Shown here: one piece after another, positions 54,008 through 62,845 of the stretch
How positions within the stretch are numbered: the stretch's first letter is position 1
How the letters are laid out: each line of letters opens with the position of its first letter
Assembly: GCF_030812775.1 (NCBI RefSeq)
Contig: NZ_JAUSTI010000024.1
Coordinates: forward strand, 1 to 64,000
Reading direction: 5' to 3'
Length of the DNA: 64,000 nucleotides
DNA from: Paenibacillus tundrae
GTDB lineage: Bacteria > Bacillota > Bacilli > Paenibacillales > Paenibacillaceae
The notes under the pieces: generated by a model
Seen by the model: only the letters and a program-made list of their open reading frames with translations
What the model was told of the DNA's origin: nothing
Database searches by the model: none
Program-made: the position numbers and the translations under genes

Positions 54008-54742
54008 ATGACATCTAATCCTAATGCTAAGAAGGCAGTATTTTTCGATGTGGATGATACGTTATATGATCATCTACAACCATTACGCGGGGCGCTTCAG
54101 GATATTCTTGGACTGCCGGACGATTTTCCGTACAGCGAGACATATCATCGCTTCCGCTACTATAGCGATTGGTTATCGGAACAGGAGGGATTGTCCGCTG
54201 TACCGGAGCCGGCAGCTATGGAACGGATGCGTCGTCGCCGGTTCGAGCTGACGTTGGAAGAGTTCGGCGTGTCACTACAGGCAGGACAAGCAGAAGCATT
54301 GCAGCACCAATATCTAAGCTGTCAGTTTCGGATACTACCTTTTGAAGGAGCGTATGATCTGATTCGGAAACTGTCAGCCGAAGGGCATGTTGTGGGCTTG
54401 ATCACAAACGGACCTGGAGCACACCAACGTACCAAGCTGGAAGCATTAGATGTATTCGGATTGATTCCAGAGGAGCGAATCTTCATCTCGGGCACCATTG
54501 GTTATGCCAAACCAGATCGGCGACTATTCGAACATGTAAATGAGTTAACAGGTACATCGGCTTCTAACAGCTACTACATTGGAGATTCATGGCGTAATGA
54601 TGTCGTAGGTGCAGTAGATGCCGGATGGAGCGTGATCTGGTTCAATCATCGTGAAGCCATGCCTGAATCGGATCACCAACCACATCATGTTGCGCAAACG
54701 TATGAGGACATAACAAGAATTCTTTTGTCTGAGATTAAATGA
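54008..54742 (+). CDS. HAD-superfamily hydrolase, YjjG-like
   Basis: About 244 residues, probably a small-molecule phosphatase. Motif I is FFDVDDTLYDH (residues 12-22), motif II GLITNGPG near 133, motif III Lys in GYAKPDRRLF near 168 and motif IV YIGDSWRNDVVGA near 190, the order of subfamily IA. An alpha-helical cap lies between motifs I and II. AGAAGGAGTCTTAATA supports the ATG. YjjG-type enzymes act on nucleotides, but the substrate here is not known. A terminator follows at 54808. Confidence 0.9.
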   Translation: MTSNPNAKKAVFFDVDDTLYDHLQPLRGALQDILGLPDDFPYSETYHRFRYYSDWLSEQEGLSAVPEPAAMERMRRRRFELTLEEFGVSLQAGQAEALQHQYLSCQFRILPFEGAYDLIRKLSAEGHVVGLITNGPGAHQRTKLEALDVFGLIPEERIFISGTIGYAKPDRRLFEHVNELTGTSASNSYYIGDSWRNDVVGAVDAGWSVIWFNHREAMPESDHQPHHVAQTYEDITRILLSEIK

Positions 54743-54807
54743 TAGATATCATTGCACCTTATCTTTAGATACCATCTAATGAGGTTGGAAAATGAATTGA
54801 ATGATAC

Positions 54808-54846
54808 ACAGCAGTCCAATCGATAGCATACGAGGGGCTGTTTTTT
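54808..54846 (+). terminator. Terminator after HAD hydrolase gene
   Basis: ACAGC (54808-54812) with GCTGT (54837-54841), plus an inner CC/GG pair, then six Ts. Confidence 0.7.
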
Positions 54847-54930
54847 ATATGCTCAGAAGATGAAGTTCCCTTCATAGAATCTTCATTTCATAACATAGCC
54901 GAAAGCCTAGCCAAGTGAGCAAGCTGGTGT

Positions 54931-54964
54931 TATAATTAAAACAAGATTTAGATTAAGTCTAAAT
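54931..54964 (+). promoter_or_regulatory. dps promoter -10 and Fur/PerR-like palindrome
   Basis: TATAAT at 54931-54936 is a likely -10. ATTTAGA-TTAAG-TCTAAAT (54946-54964) is a perfect palindrome covering the expected start point. Its TTAGATTAAGTCTAA core resembles the PerR box (TTATAATNATTATAA) at 10 of 14 defined positions. PerR controls the dps gene mrgA in B. subtilis. Confidence 0.55.
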
Positions 54965-55051
54965 TAAATAAGTAGCAACGACAACAGTAAGCAACTCAAA
55001 TTTTCACTACACATGAACTTAAAATAATGAATTCGAGAGGGGATTAATTCC

Positions 55052-55531
55052 ATGAGCACAATGCAAACTAAAACCAACCCATTTGTAACTGAAACAACTG
55101 AACTTCACGAGGTACTTAATCGTCAGATCGCAGGCTGGTCTGTACTGTACACGAAATTGCATCATTTCCACTGGTATGTTCAAGGGCCACACTTCTTCAC
55201 ATTACATGCGAAATTCGAAGAACTGTACAACTTGGCTACAGCACACATGGATGAAGCAGCAGAGCGTTTGTTAGCTATTGGTGGACGTCCGGTTGCGACA
55301 ATGTCAGAGCAGCTACGCTTGTCTCCTATTGAAGAAGCACAAGGACAATTCAACGCAGAGCGTATGGTAGAGGCTGTTGTTGCTGATCTACGCATTATGG
55401 TAGATGTGATTAATGAGGGTATTCAAGCAGCAGGTGAAGTGGATGATAAAGCAACCGAAGACATGCTGATTGGTTTCACGGCTGGACTGGACAAAGAGCT
55501 ATGGATGCTGAATGCTTTTCTGGGTAAATAA
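55052..55531 (+). CDS. dps: Dps-family DNA-protecting ferritin
   Basis: Forms a 12-subunit shell that oxidises and stores iron with peroxide and protects DNA. 159 residues. The ferroxidase residues are visible: LHHFHWYVQGPHFFTLHAKFEELY near 33-56 and HMDEAAERLLAIGG near 62-75, the inter-subunit His/Asp/Glu set. GAGAGGGGATTAATTCC precedes the ATG. Monocistronic with a peroxide-type control palindrome at its start point. Confidence 0.93.
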   Translation: MSTMQTKTNPFVTETTELHEVLNRQIAGWSVLYTKLHHFHWYVQGPHFFTLHAKFEELYNLATAHMDEAAERLLAIGGRPVATMSEQLRLSPIEEAQGQFNAERMVEAVVADLRIMVDVINEGIQAAGEVDDKATEDMLIGFTAGLDKELWMLNAFLGK

Positions 55532-55737
55532 CGGTTATTTGAAGTCGTGATCCCTACAAGGAATCTCTACAGCGAAATCCTAACTTGTCTCCAATAAACT
55601 GCTAAACGGTGCAAGGTTATCCTATAGCCTGACAGCGATGTGTAGAGTCCGTGAACAAAGTGTCTGTTCGCTTACAAATTGAATTTGCTTACCGTATAAT
55701 GAGGGCATTCAAGATGGATGGAATGGTGGAGTGAACG

Positions 55738-56946
55738 ATGCGGACAGACCTAGGAGAACTGAAGGAAGAAGCAGAATACTTTATATATAGATGTTACGAT
55801 GAGCTGGGCTATTCGCGTGAAGACGCGGAGACCCGGCTTATTGCTGTCCAACATGAAATTGAGGAAAAGGGCACATACACGCACACTATAGAAGAACTGG
55901 AACAAGGGTGCAAAATGGCGTGGCGTAATAGCAATCGCTGTATTGGACGATTATTTTGGGATAGCTTGCGTGTCATTGACGCTCGTCATGCAGATACAGT
56001 CGCAACAGCTGCCGATGCCGTGCTACATCATATTCGGGTGGCTTCCAATGGCGGTAAGATTATACCTACGATCACGATTCTTCCTCCAGCTGGACCACAA
56101 GGAGCACCTGTACGCATCTGGAATCATCAGCTGATTCGCTATGCTGGGTATGAAACTGCCGAAGGTATCGTAGGTGACCCCGCTTCTCTGGAGCTAACTC
56201 GTGCTGCAATGGAGCTTGGATGGCAGGGAGCTGGTACGGCGTATGATGTGCTCCCCATCATTATTCAAGCCCAGGATGGACATCCAGAGTGGTATCCGAT
56301 ACCCGAAGAGGAGATCGTAGAAGTCACTATTGAGCATCCAGAACGTCCTGAAATCGCTGAGCTTGGTATGCGTTGGTACGGTGTACCGATGATTGCTGAC
56401 ATGCGGCTGGAGATTGGGGGAATATCCTATCCGGCCGCACCATTTAACGGTTGGTATATGGGAACGGAGATCGGTGCGCGTAACTTGGCAGATACGTTCC
56501 GTTACAACAAGCTACCTGAAGTGGCGAAGGCACTAGGCCTAAGCACGAAAAGTGAGACGACACTGTGGAAAGATCGGGCACTCGTTGAACTGAATGTTGC
56601 TGTGTTACATTCGTTCAAGAAAGCTGGCGTAAGCATTGTGGATCACCACACAGCGGCCGCACAGTTTGCTTTATTTGAACAACGGGAAGAAAAAGCTGGA
56701 CGAGAGCTGACGGGAGATTGGGTATGGCTCATACCGCCAGTATCGCCCGCGACAACGCATATTTTCCATAGCTCATACCGTAATGAGATTGTGAAACCGA
56801 ACTTTTTTCGTCAAGATCCAGTGATACATCTAACTGGGGCTACTAGTTCTGAGAATGCATTACACAACCAGGATAGACCCGCTAGATCATCTGGGGAAGA
56901 GCAGCTACCATCCAATCATTCCCCGAAGTGCCCGTTTGCCCATTAA
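55738..56946 (+). CDS. nos: Bacterial nitric oxide synthase (oxygenase only)
   Basis: Makes nitric oxide from arginine using a thiolate heme and a tetrahydrofolate-like cofactor; a separate reductase supplies electrons. 402 residues. The proximal heme ligand is Cys68 in WRNSNRCIGR; the arginine site includes WYPIPEEE and the conserved PFNGWYMGTEIGARN segment, and DHHTAAAQF lies near the dimer interface. About 35 extra residues at the C-terminus end in SPKCPFAH, beyond the usual core. GGAGTGAACG precedes the ATG. Bacterial NO protects against oxidative stress and antibiotics; dps lies just upstream. Confidence 0.95.
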   Translation: MRTDLGELKEEAEYFIYRCYDELGYSREDAETRLIAVQHEIEEKGTYTHTIEELEQGCKMAWRNSNRCIGRLFWDSLRVIDARHADTVATAADAVLHHIRVASNGGKIIPTITILPPAGPQGAPVRIWNHQLIRYAGYETAEGIVGDPASLELTRAAMELGWQGAGTAYDVLPIIIQAQDGHPEWYPIPEEEIVEVTIEHPERPEIAELGMRWYGVPMIADMRLEIGGISYPAAPFNGWYMGTEIGARNLADTFRYNKLPEVAKALGLSTKSETTLWKDRALVELNVAVLHSFKKAGVSIVDHHTAAAQFALFEQREEKAGRELTGDWVWLIPPVSPATTHIFHSSYRNEIVKPNFFRQDPVIHLTGATSSENALHNQDRPARSSGEEQLPSNHSPKCPFAH

Positions 56947-56969
56947 TATGGTGCGAGCGGGTTTTTTTT
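56930..56969 (+). terminator. Terminator overlapping the nos 3' end
   Basis: CCCG with inner GC/CAT pairing folds onto ATG/GC and CGGG (56958-56961), followed by eight Ts. The left arm lies inside the last codons of nos. Confidence 0.75.
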
Positions 56970-56993
56970 GTACAATTCATAGAATGACTACCT

Positions 56994-58262
56994 TTAATGC
57001 ACACGATAACGGCTGCGCATGACAGCTTGAACTCCAATGGCAGCGGCAATCAACAGCAGATTGAACACAAATACGGCATATAGGGAGCTATACTCGACGA
57101 GTAATGCAGCAATGATTGGAGATACGATGGAGCCGATCTCCGCAGCAGACACAATCTTCCCAATCACGTTACTTCGATTCTTTTCCGGGATATGGTCACC
57201 GACGTGCGCAAAGAAAGAATCCATGTAACATGCGCCGCCCACGCCTCCAATCAACATGCCCACATATACCCATAGATAAGATGAGGTGCTTAGAAATACA
57301 ATGACTTCAATACCGATCATCAGCATTCCGAGCATACATAACAATAAGCGATCGCCCATGCGGTCGGACAAATAACCTGCAAAGGGTGCTGCTGCCAGTG
57401 TGGAGAGACCTGCAACGGTGAAGGCCAGACTGGTCTGAAGTGGGTTCCACTGCATAATATGAGCCGCGTACAGAGCGAAGTAGGTCAGGAACACGGCATA
57501 AGCACTCATCTCAAGAAAGTGAACGGTGGCATAACCGATAAATTGTTGTCTCTGCGATAGTGCCGGGTTATCTGTGTCAGGGAGGTTACTTTGATCAAGA
57601 TCAGGGTTTATGAATGCAGTAGCATTGGTGGGGATAGGGGGTGGATCTGTAGTAGGAGAGGAAGGGTTATGTGTATTCAGATCTTGCGTTGCTTGTATAT
57701 CCAGGTTTGTGGTGCTCCTGCCCTTTATGCCCCATGCTGCACCCATAGCCATAAGACAGCAGAGTGTAACCAGCCAGAAAGGGACGGATAAAGGCCAGTG
57801 TAATGCTAACCAGCCACTAATGACGGGGCCAAGAACCATACCGCCGCCCTCACTGCTGCTGATGTAACCATTATATAACCCACGGTTGCTTACATTGCCT
57901 TCATCCCCAATGATGGATCGTACAATGACCGTAAGACCCGTAGAGGCGACTCCTTGAAGTAGCCGCAATACACCGAAGAGTAGAGCAGTAGATGAGACAG
58001 CAAAACCTGCCATGCAGACGGCGAGCATCAGAAGCATTAGAACTAGAGCCTTCTTGCCCCCAAGTTTGCGATATAGAGCGGCGGCAGGAATCCCACCGAG
58101 TACTTTCCCGACATAAAAGAGGGCAAAAATAATGCCCATCATCCATCCGCTCATTCCGAATTCTTCAATGAATAAAGGGAATAGAGGGATGATCATGAAG
58201 CCGCCCATCTGACTGAGAAAACAAATGAGTATAAGCAAAACGAGGTTACGCCTTATATCCAC
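56994..58262 (-). CDS. MFS transporter, probable drug or metabolite efflux
   Basis: About 422 residues with twelve predicted helices. The loop after helix 2 reads GIIFALFYVGKVLGGIPAAALYRKLGGKKAL and includes the G-x-x-x-D/R-x-G-R/K-K type motif A, and a second copy GYLSDRMGDRLLL is in the C-half. The central cytoplasmic loop (near residues 195-245) is unusually rich in Asn, Asp, Pro and Thr. The GTG at 58262 lies eight nt after AGAGGAG; the frame upstream to 58316 is unlikely. Substrate unknown. Confidence 0.9.
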   Translation of the reverse strand: MDIRRNLVLLILICFLSQMGGFMIIPLFPLFIEEFGMSGWMMGIIFALFYVGKVLGGIPAAALYRKLGGKKALVLMLLMLAVCMAGFAVSSTALLFGVLRLLQGVASTGLTVIVRSIIGDEGNVSNRGLYNGYISSSEGGGMVLGPVISGWLALHWPLSVPFWLVTLCCLMAMGAAWGIKGRSTTNLDIQATQDLNTHNPSSPTTDPPPIPTNATAFINPDLDQSNLPDTDNPALSQRQQFIGYATVHFLEMSAYAVFLTYFALYAAHIMQWNPLQTSLAFTVAGLSTLAAAPFAGYLSDRMGDRLLLCMLGMLMIGIEVIVFLSTSSYLWVYVGMLIGGVGGACYMDSFFAHVGDHIPEKNRSNVIGKIVSAAEIGSIVSPIIAALLVEYSSLYAVFVFNLLLIAAAIGVQAVMRSRYRVH

Positions 58263-58387
58263 CAATAAGACTCCTCTCTCGATCAAGGGATCATGCAGCA
58301 GAAAGCTGAGGGACATGTATACGTATAGATAGACATATCCACGACATTGTATGTGCCAACTGCTCAGGAGAGAAGAAAAATCAAAAA

Positions 58388-58413
58388 ATAAAAAAGACGT
58401 CCTGGCGGACGCC
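58388..58413 (-). terminator. Terminator of XRE-TPR gene
   Basis: On the minus strand GGCGTCC-gcca-GGACGTC forms a hairpin with one mismatch, followed by a six-T tract. Confidence 0.8.
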
Positions 58414-58453
58414 CCATGTACTGTTCTTGAGTTCAGTAATCATTGCATTGGAG

Positions 58454-59800
58454 TTAAGAATAATTTATACGATTAAACCTCTTTCGTTTGTCCTCATCTT
58501 CCCAATCTCTGTGTTGACTAAATACCTTTAGACACTTGATCGTATTGGAGTCACTGCTTATATTCTCAGCAAACTCTAATCCTTCCAGCAAGGTATCAAT
58601 ACCTTGAGAACGTCTATGATGTAAATAATACTTCCCTAATTCGGTCAAAAATGAGGCGTATTCCTCTGCTTTGATTGGTTTATTATACTCACCAAATGCA
58701 CTGTTATAGGTTTTATACGGAATATGCTCTTGAAAACGTTCCAGAATATCGTCAATGTTCACATCGAATTTATTGGCAACTTTAACGATTTGGCATAGTC
58801 CAGAGAAAACCTCGTCGGGTTTTGATGCAATATACTCCACATAATCGGACAAGATACTTATATTTCCCGCGAGTAATTGGTATAACAGTTGGTTTGCGGT
58901 TGAATAATCATTGAATTGTATAGTAATGACCTTGGCTTCCTCAGAAGAATCATCTATCCATTCTTCTGCGTTTGCGTACAATTTAGCGTATTCTATAGCT
59001 TTCTCGTAATCTTCATATTGCTCATACGCTGCGCCTTGTAGTAAACGCGCATACAGCATATAGAAATAAAAAGGACGAACAGGCTTTTTATACTCCGCAG
59101 TTTTGCGTTTGGGACGGAGTGATAGTTCATATTGAATAGAAGCGAGACGATACATTTCTTCGGAAAGTGTATCAACCTTATGCCATTCTTGCAGTGAAAC
59201 ATAGACGTGAGCCAAGTGTTTGACTGCTTCTAGTTGATCAGTTTCCTCTAGGCGGTTCGCGTAGGGTTCAAATCGTGTAGCGGCGCGCAGATTTAGTGCA
59301 AGATTATCGCTTAGTGAGAGGGAGAATAGACGATATTGGCATAGAGCCAGACGCTCAGAATGCTGATATTTCTCAATGACACTTACACTTTCATACAATA
59401 ATTTGGCGGCCTCTTTGTACTGACTATGAAACAGTTCCTCCGCAACTTCAAATAGTAAACTTCCATAATTCGTGTTATCTAATAAATTACTCAGGATCAG
59501 TTCAGTACAATCCAGGCGTCCCAGTTCTGCACAACGGATTAAGAAGGGGCGTAATCTTCGCCAATCCGGTGCAGTTATTGTGATGCACTCCTCAACATAT
59601 CGAGAATAGAAATAGTCTTCTTCCAGTCCCATAGCTTTTGTAATACCGTCAAGCTGGCTCATGGAGAAGGGTTTATTATGGTTAATGAGTCGGCTGAACG
59701 AGCCTGAATTAATATTGGCTCGTGTCGAGAACTCACTCTGTGTTAGCTTATAATCCTGTATGTATTGCAGTATTTCTGCTTGTATGGTGTTCGTTTGCAT
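58454..59800 (-). CDS. XRE-family regulator with helical repeat domain
   Basis: About 448 residues. The N-terminal 60 residues are a Cro/C1-type helix-turn-helix (LTQSEFSTRANINSGSFSRLI); the rest is all-helical with TPR-like repeats (for example YKEAAKLLYESVSVIEKY, YEDYEKAIEYAKLYANAEEW, ASFLTELGKYYLHHRRSQG). This architecture resembles peptide-sensing RRNPP-type or SinR-TPR regulators, but no pheromone gene was found beside it. The ATG follows GGCGGTGTAATGC. It is divergent from potABCD and in line with the MFS gene; either could be a target. Confidence 0.85.
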   Translation of the reverse strand: MQTNTIQAEILQYIQDYKLTQSEFSTRANINSGSFSRLINHNKPFSMSQLDGITKAMGLEEDYFYSRYVEECITITAPDWRRLRPFLIRCAELGRLDCTELILSNLLDNTNYGSLLFEVAEELFHSQYKEAAKLLYESVSVIEKYQHSERLALCQYRLFSLSLSDNLALNLRAATRFEPYANRLEETDQLEAVKHLAHVYVSLQEWHKVDTLSEEMYRLASIQYELSLRPKRKTAEYKKPVRPFYFYMLYARLLQGAAYEQYEDYEKAIEYAKLYANAEEWIDDSSEEAKVITIQFNDYSTANQLLYQLLAGNISILSDYVEYIASKPDEVFSGLCQIVKVANKFDVNIDDILERFQEHIPYKTYNSAFGEYNKPIKAEEYASFLTELGKYYLHHRRSQGIDTLLEGLEFAENISSDSNTIKCLKVFSQHRDWEDEDKRKRFNRINYS

Positions 59801-60131
59801 GCATTACACCGCCTTTTGCACGAATCCAAAATTTAGTAGTTACAGCTATTTATATCAATTATAATACTATAATTTCACAAACGGACATATTTTATTTTTT
59901 GTAGAGCCTTAATTCGCTACATTATTACCCCCTCACACGTTTGCCAGATATCTGAAATGTCGACACTTATAGATGAAGAGGGACGTTCTGGATCTAGTAT
60001 TTGATGGAATGTCTTTTAAAACGAAAAAAAATAAGTTACATTAACCTTATTCGAAACATGGCTGAATCAAAGTTGTGTATAATGGATAAGGTTCTTTAGG
60101 ATAAACCTCAAGTTTAAGGGGGCGAAATGGT
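59801..60131. other. Divergent region between XRE-TPR gene and potA
   Basis: About 330 AT-rich nt. TATAAT at 60078-60083 is a likely -10 for potA with a poor -35. A 10-nt palindrome CAGATATCTG lies at 59945-59954 and could be a regulator site. No coding sequence seen. Confidence 0.5.
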
Positions 60132-61241
60132 ATGTCAGATCAACAACCGATTATCCGGTTCGACCGGGTAACTCAGCAATACGATCAAGATGAGGCTGTA
60201 CTGAAGCAAGTTAGCTTTGAGATCGAGCGAGGCAAATTTTATACATTATTAGGGCCGTCAGGCTGTGGTAAAACAACCATTTTGCGACTGATTGCTGGCT
60301 TTGCAACGCCAACACAAGGCAGTATTTATTTTAACGGTGCCTTAATTAACAGTGTGCCTGCCCATCAGCGGCAAGTGAACACGGTATTTCAAGATTATGC
60401 ATTATTCCCACATTTGAATGTGTTTGAGAACGTCGCTTTTGGTTTGCGCATCAAAAAAATGAAAACGACTGAAATTCGCAGCAAAGTATTGGAAGCACTC
60501 AAGTTCGTCAACCTATCCGGTTATGAAAACCGTGAAATAGGCGAGATGTCTGGTGGGCAGAGACAACGTGTTGCCATTGCTCGTGCAATCGTCAACGAAC
60601 CTGAAATCTTGCTGCTGGACGAGCCGTTATCAGCACTCGATCTGAAGCTTCGTACAGAGATGCAGTATGAGCTGCGTGAATTGCAGCAACGGCTGGGGAT
60701 CACGTTTATTTTTGTCACGCATGATCAGGAAGAAGCACTCGCGATGTCAGACGAGATCTTTGTCCTGAACGGTGGTGTGATCCAGCAGAGCGGAACACCG
60801 AATGACATCTATGATGAGCCGATCAACCGTTTTGTCGCAGATTTCATCGGGGAGTCTAACATTGTATCCGGTAAAATGAAGCAGGATTTTGTGGTGGAGT
60901 TTGCTGGTGCAGAGTATGAATGTGTGGATCAGGGATTACAACGGGACGAGCCTGTTGAGATTGTGATCCGTCCAGAGGATCTGGAGATTACGACGGAGGC
61001 GCAAGGGAAAATGAAGGTCAACGTAGACTCCCAGCTATTCCGCGGGGTACATTACGAGATCTCCACCTACGATGATGCTGGCAATGAATGGTTAGTGCAT
61101 TCCACGAAGAAAGCTGACGTAGGTGCACGAATCGGTCTATATTTTGATCCGGAAGCGATCCACGTTATGCGTTTCAACGAGACGGAAGAAGAGTTTGATA
61201 AACGACTAGAAGCGTATCAAGAGGCTGTTCATGCAGACTAA
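60132..61241 (+). CDS. potA: Spermidine/putrescine ABC transporter ATPase
   Basis: 369 residues. Walker A GPSGCGKTT near 39-47, Q-loop TVFQDYALFPH, signature MSGGQRQRVAIARAI, Walker B LLLDEPLSALD and H-loop VTHDQEEALAMSDEI are intact, followed by the C-terminal TOBE region with VIRPEDLEI. AAGGGGGCGAAATGGT precedes the ATG. It overlaps potB by 11 nt and heads a tightly packed four-gene operon, so it powers polyamine uptake. Confidence 0.95.
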   Translation: MSDQQPIIRFDRVTQQYDQDEAVLKQVSFEIERGKFYTLLGPSGCGKTTILRLIAGFATPTQGSIYFNGALINSVPAHQRQVNTVFQDYALFPHLNVFENVAFGLRIKKMKTTEIRSKVLEALKFVNLSGYENREIGEMSGGQRQRVAIARAIVNEPEILLLDEPLSALDLKLRTEMQYELRELQQRLGITFIFVTHDQEEALAMSDEIFVLNGGVIQQSGTPNDIYDEPINRFVADFIGESNIVSGKMKQDFVVEFAGAEYECVDQGLQRDEPVEIVIRPEDLEITTEAQGKMKVNVDSQLFRGVHYEISTYDDAGNEWLVHSTKKADVGARIGLYFDPEAIHVMRFNETEEEFDKRLEAYQEAVHAD

Positions 61242-62064
61242 GGCGAGTGCACGCAATGCGTATCTGATTCCATATGTGCTATGGATGGTGTTGTTCGTTG
61301 TAGCCCCGGTATTGCTCGTTGTCTATTACTCATTCTTCGACGTTGAGGGGAACTTTACGCTGGGCAATTATGCCCGCTTCTTCACGCCGGTCTATATGCA
61401 GATGACGCTCAGTTCATTCTGGTACGCACTGCTCATTACCGTGTTCTCTCTCTTGATCTCCTATCCGACGGCGTATCTGCTGACTCGGACGAAGCATAAG
61501 CAGCTCTGGCTGCTGCTCATTATTTTGCCAAGCTGGATTAACCTGCTGTTAAAAGCCTATGCGTTCATCGGTTTGTTCGGCACGTATGGTCTAACCAATT
61601 CCTTGCTGGAGGTTATCGGCATTGGGTCACAGCAGATCCTGTTTACCGATTTTAGTTTTATCTTTGTATCGGTGTACATTTTCATTCCATTTATGATCTT
61701 GCCGATCTTCAATGCATTGGAAGAGATGAATCCATCGCTGATCTATGCAGCGCGGGATCTAGGTGCTTCTTCTTGGCTGACCTTCCGTAGGGTCATCTTC
61801 CCGTTGACACTTAGCGGTGTGAAATCGGGCTGCCAGGCTGTATTTATCCCAGCATTGTCCCTGTTCATGATTACCCGCCTGATTGCGGGGAACCGGGTGA
61901 TTACGCTGGGGACAGCGATTGAGCAACATTTTCTCGTTACCCAGGACTGGGGAATGGGCTCGACCATTGCGGTCTTTTTGATTATCGCGATGGCTCTCAT
62001 TATGTTTCTAACTGGATCAGGGAATAAGGAGGTGCGTCATGGGAAGAAACGGAAAACTGTCTAA
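61231..62064 (+). CDS. potB: Spermidine/putrescine ABC transporter permease PotB
   Basis: 277 residues with six helices. YLIPYVLWMVLFVVAPVLLVVYYSFFD at the N-terminus (two blocks) and the docking loop LIYAARDLGASSWLTFRRVIFP near 170-191 are characteristic of PotB. It overlaps potA by 11 nt and potC by 26 nt, implying coupled translation. Confidence 0.94.
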   Translation: MQTKASARNAYLIPYVLWMVLFVVAPVLLVVYYSFFDVEGNFTLGNYARFFTPVYMQMTLSSFWYALLITVFSLLISYPTAYLLTRTKHKQLWLLLIILPSWINLLLKAYAFIGLFGTYGLTNSLLEVIGIGSQQILFTDFSFIFVSVYIFIPFMILPIFNALEEMNPSLIYAARDLGASSWLTFRRVIFPLTLSGVKSGCQAVFIPALSLFMITRLIAGNRVITLGTAIEQHFLVTQDWGMGSTIAVFLIIAMALIMFLTGSGNKEVRHGKKRKTV

Positions 62065-62845
62065 CGTCTATCTGGCTGTTGTATTTGCCATCCTATACGC
62101 ACCGATCGCGTACCTGATCTTCTATTCCTTTAATAGTGGCGGCCATATGCGAAGCTTTGAAGGATTTACATTGGAGTGGTATAGGGAAGTATTTGCGGAT
62201 ACACGCCTGCTGATTATTGTTTTGAATACCTTTGTTATTGCGCTGTTATCCTCGGCCATTTCTACAATGCTGGGTGTGGCGGGTGCGCTCGCCATCTACC
62301 ATGTACGCCGCAAACGAACAAAGAGTACCTTGTTATCACTGAATAACGTACTGATCGTTAGTCCCGATGTAATTATCGGTGCTTCGTTCCTGATTCTGTT
62401 TACGATGATTGGTATTAAGCTAGGCTTTACATCGGTTCTGCTGTCTCATATTGCATTCAGCGTACCGATTGTCGTCATTATGGTGCTACCGAAGCTACAG
62501 GAGATGAGCCCAACCTTGATGGATGCGGCGCGTGACCTTGGGGCAGGATCGTGGCAGATTCTAACGCGTGTGGTATTGCCGTATGTGAAGCCAGGCGTAT
62601 TTGCTGGATTTTTCATGGCACTAACCTATTCACTAGATGATTTTGCGGTAACCTTCTTCGTCACAGGAAACGGCTACTCTACGCTCTCCGTGGAGATCTA
62701 TTCACGGGCACGCCAAGGTGTATCCTTGTCCATCAACGCATTGTCCACACTGTTGTTCCTGCTGACGGTACTGCTCGTTGTAGGCTATTACTTCATTAAT
62801 CGCCGCGCGGCACGGACACCTGCTGGAAGGGGGCTACGTCCATGA
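62039..62845 (+). CDS. potC: Spermidine/putrescine ABC transporter permease PotC
   Basis: 268 residues with six helices. AIAYLIFYSFNSGG-type N-terminus (here YAPIAYLIFYSFNSGGHM), the docking loop LMDAARDLGAGSWQILTRVVLP near 160-181 and SLDDFAVTFFVTGNGYSTLSVEIY near 200 are hallmark PotC segments. GGAGGTGCGTC within potB is its ribosome site; the stop overlaps potD by four nt. Confidence 0.95.
   Translation: MGRNGKLSNVYLAVVFAILYAPIAYLIFYSFNSGGHMRSFEGFTLEWYREVFADTRLLIIVLNTFVIALLSSAISTMLGVAGALAIYHVRRKRTKSTLLSLNNVLIVSPDVIIGASFLILFTMIGIKLGFTSVLLSHIAFSVPIVVIMVLPKLQEMSPTLMDAARDLGAGSWQILTRVVLPYVKPGVFAGFFMALTYSLDDFAVTFFVTGNGYSTLSVEIYSRARQGVSLSINALSTLLFLLTVLLVVGYYFINRRAARTPAGRGLRP

Larger units (their letters stand above)
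54743..55051. other. Intergenic region before dps
   Basis: About 310 nt. It holds the HAD gene terminator (54808-54846) and the dps promoter with an operator-like palindrome (54931-54964). Nothing else recognised. Confidence 0.5.
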
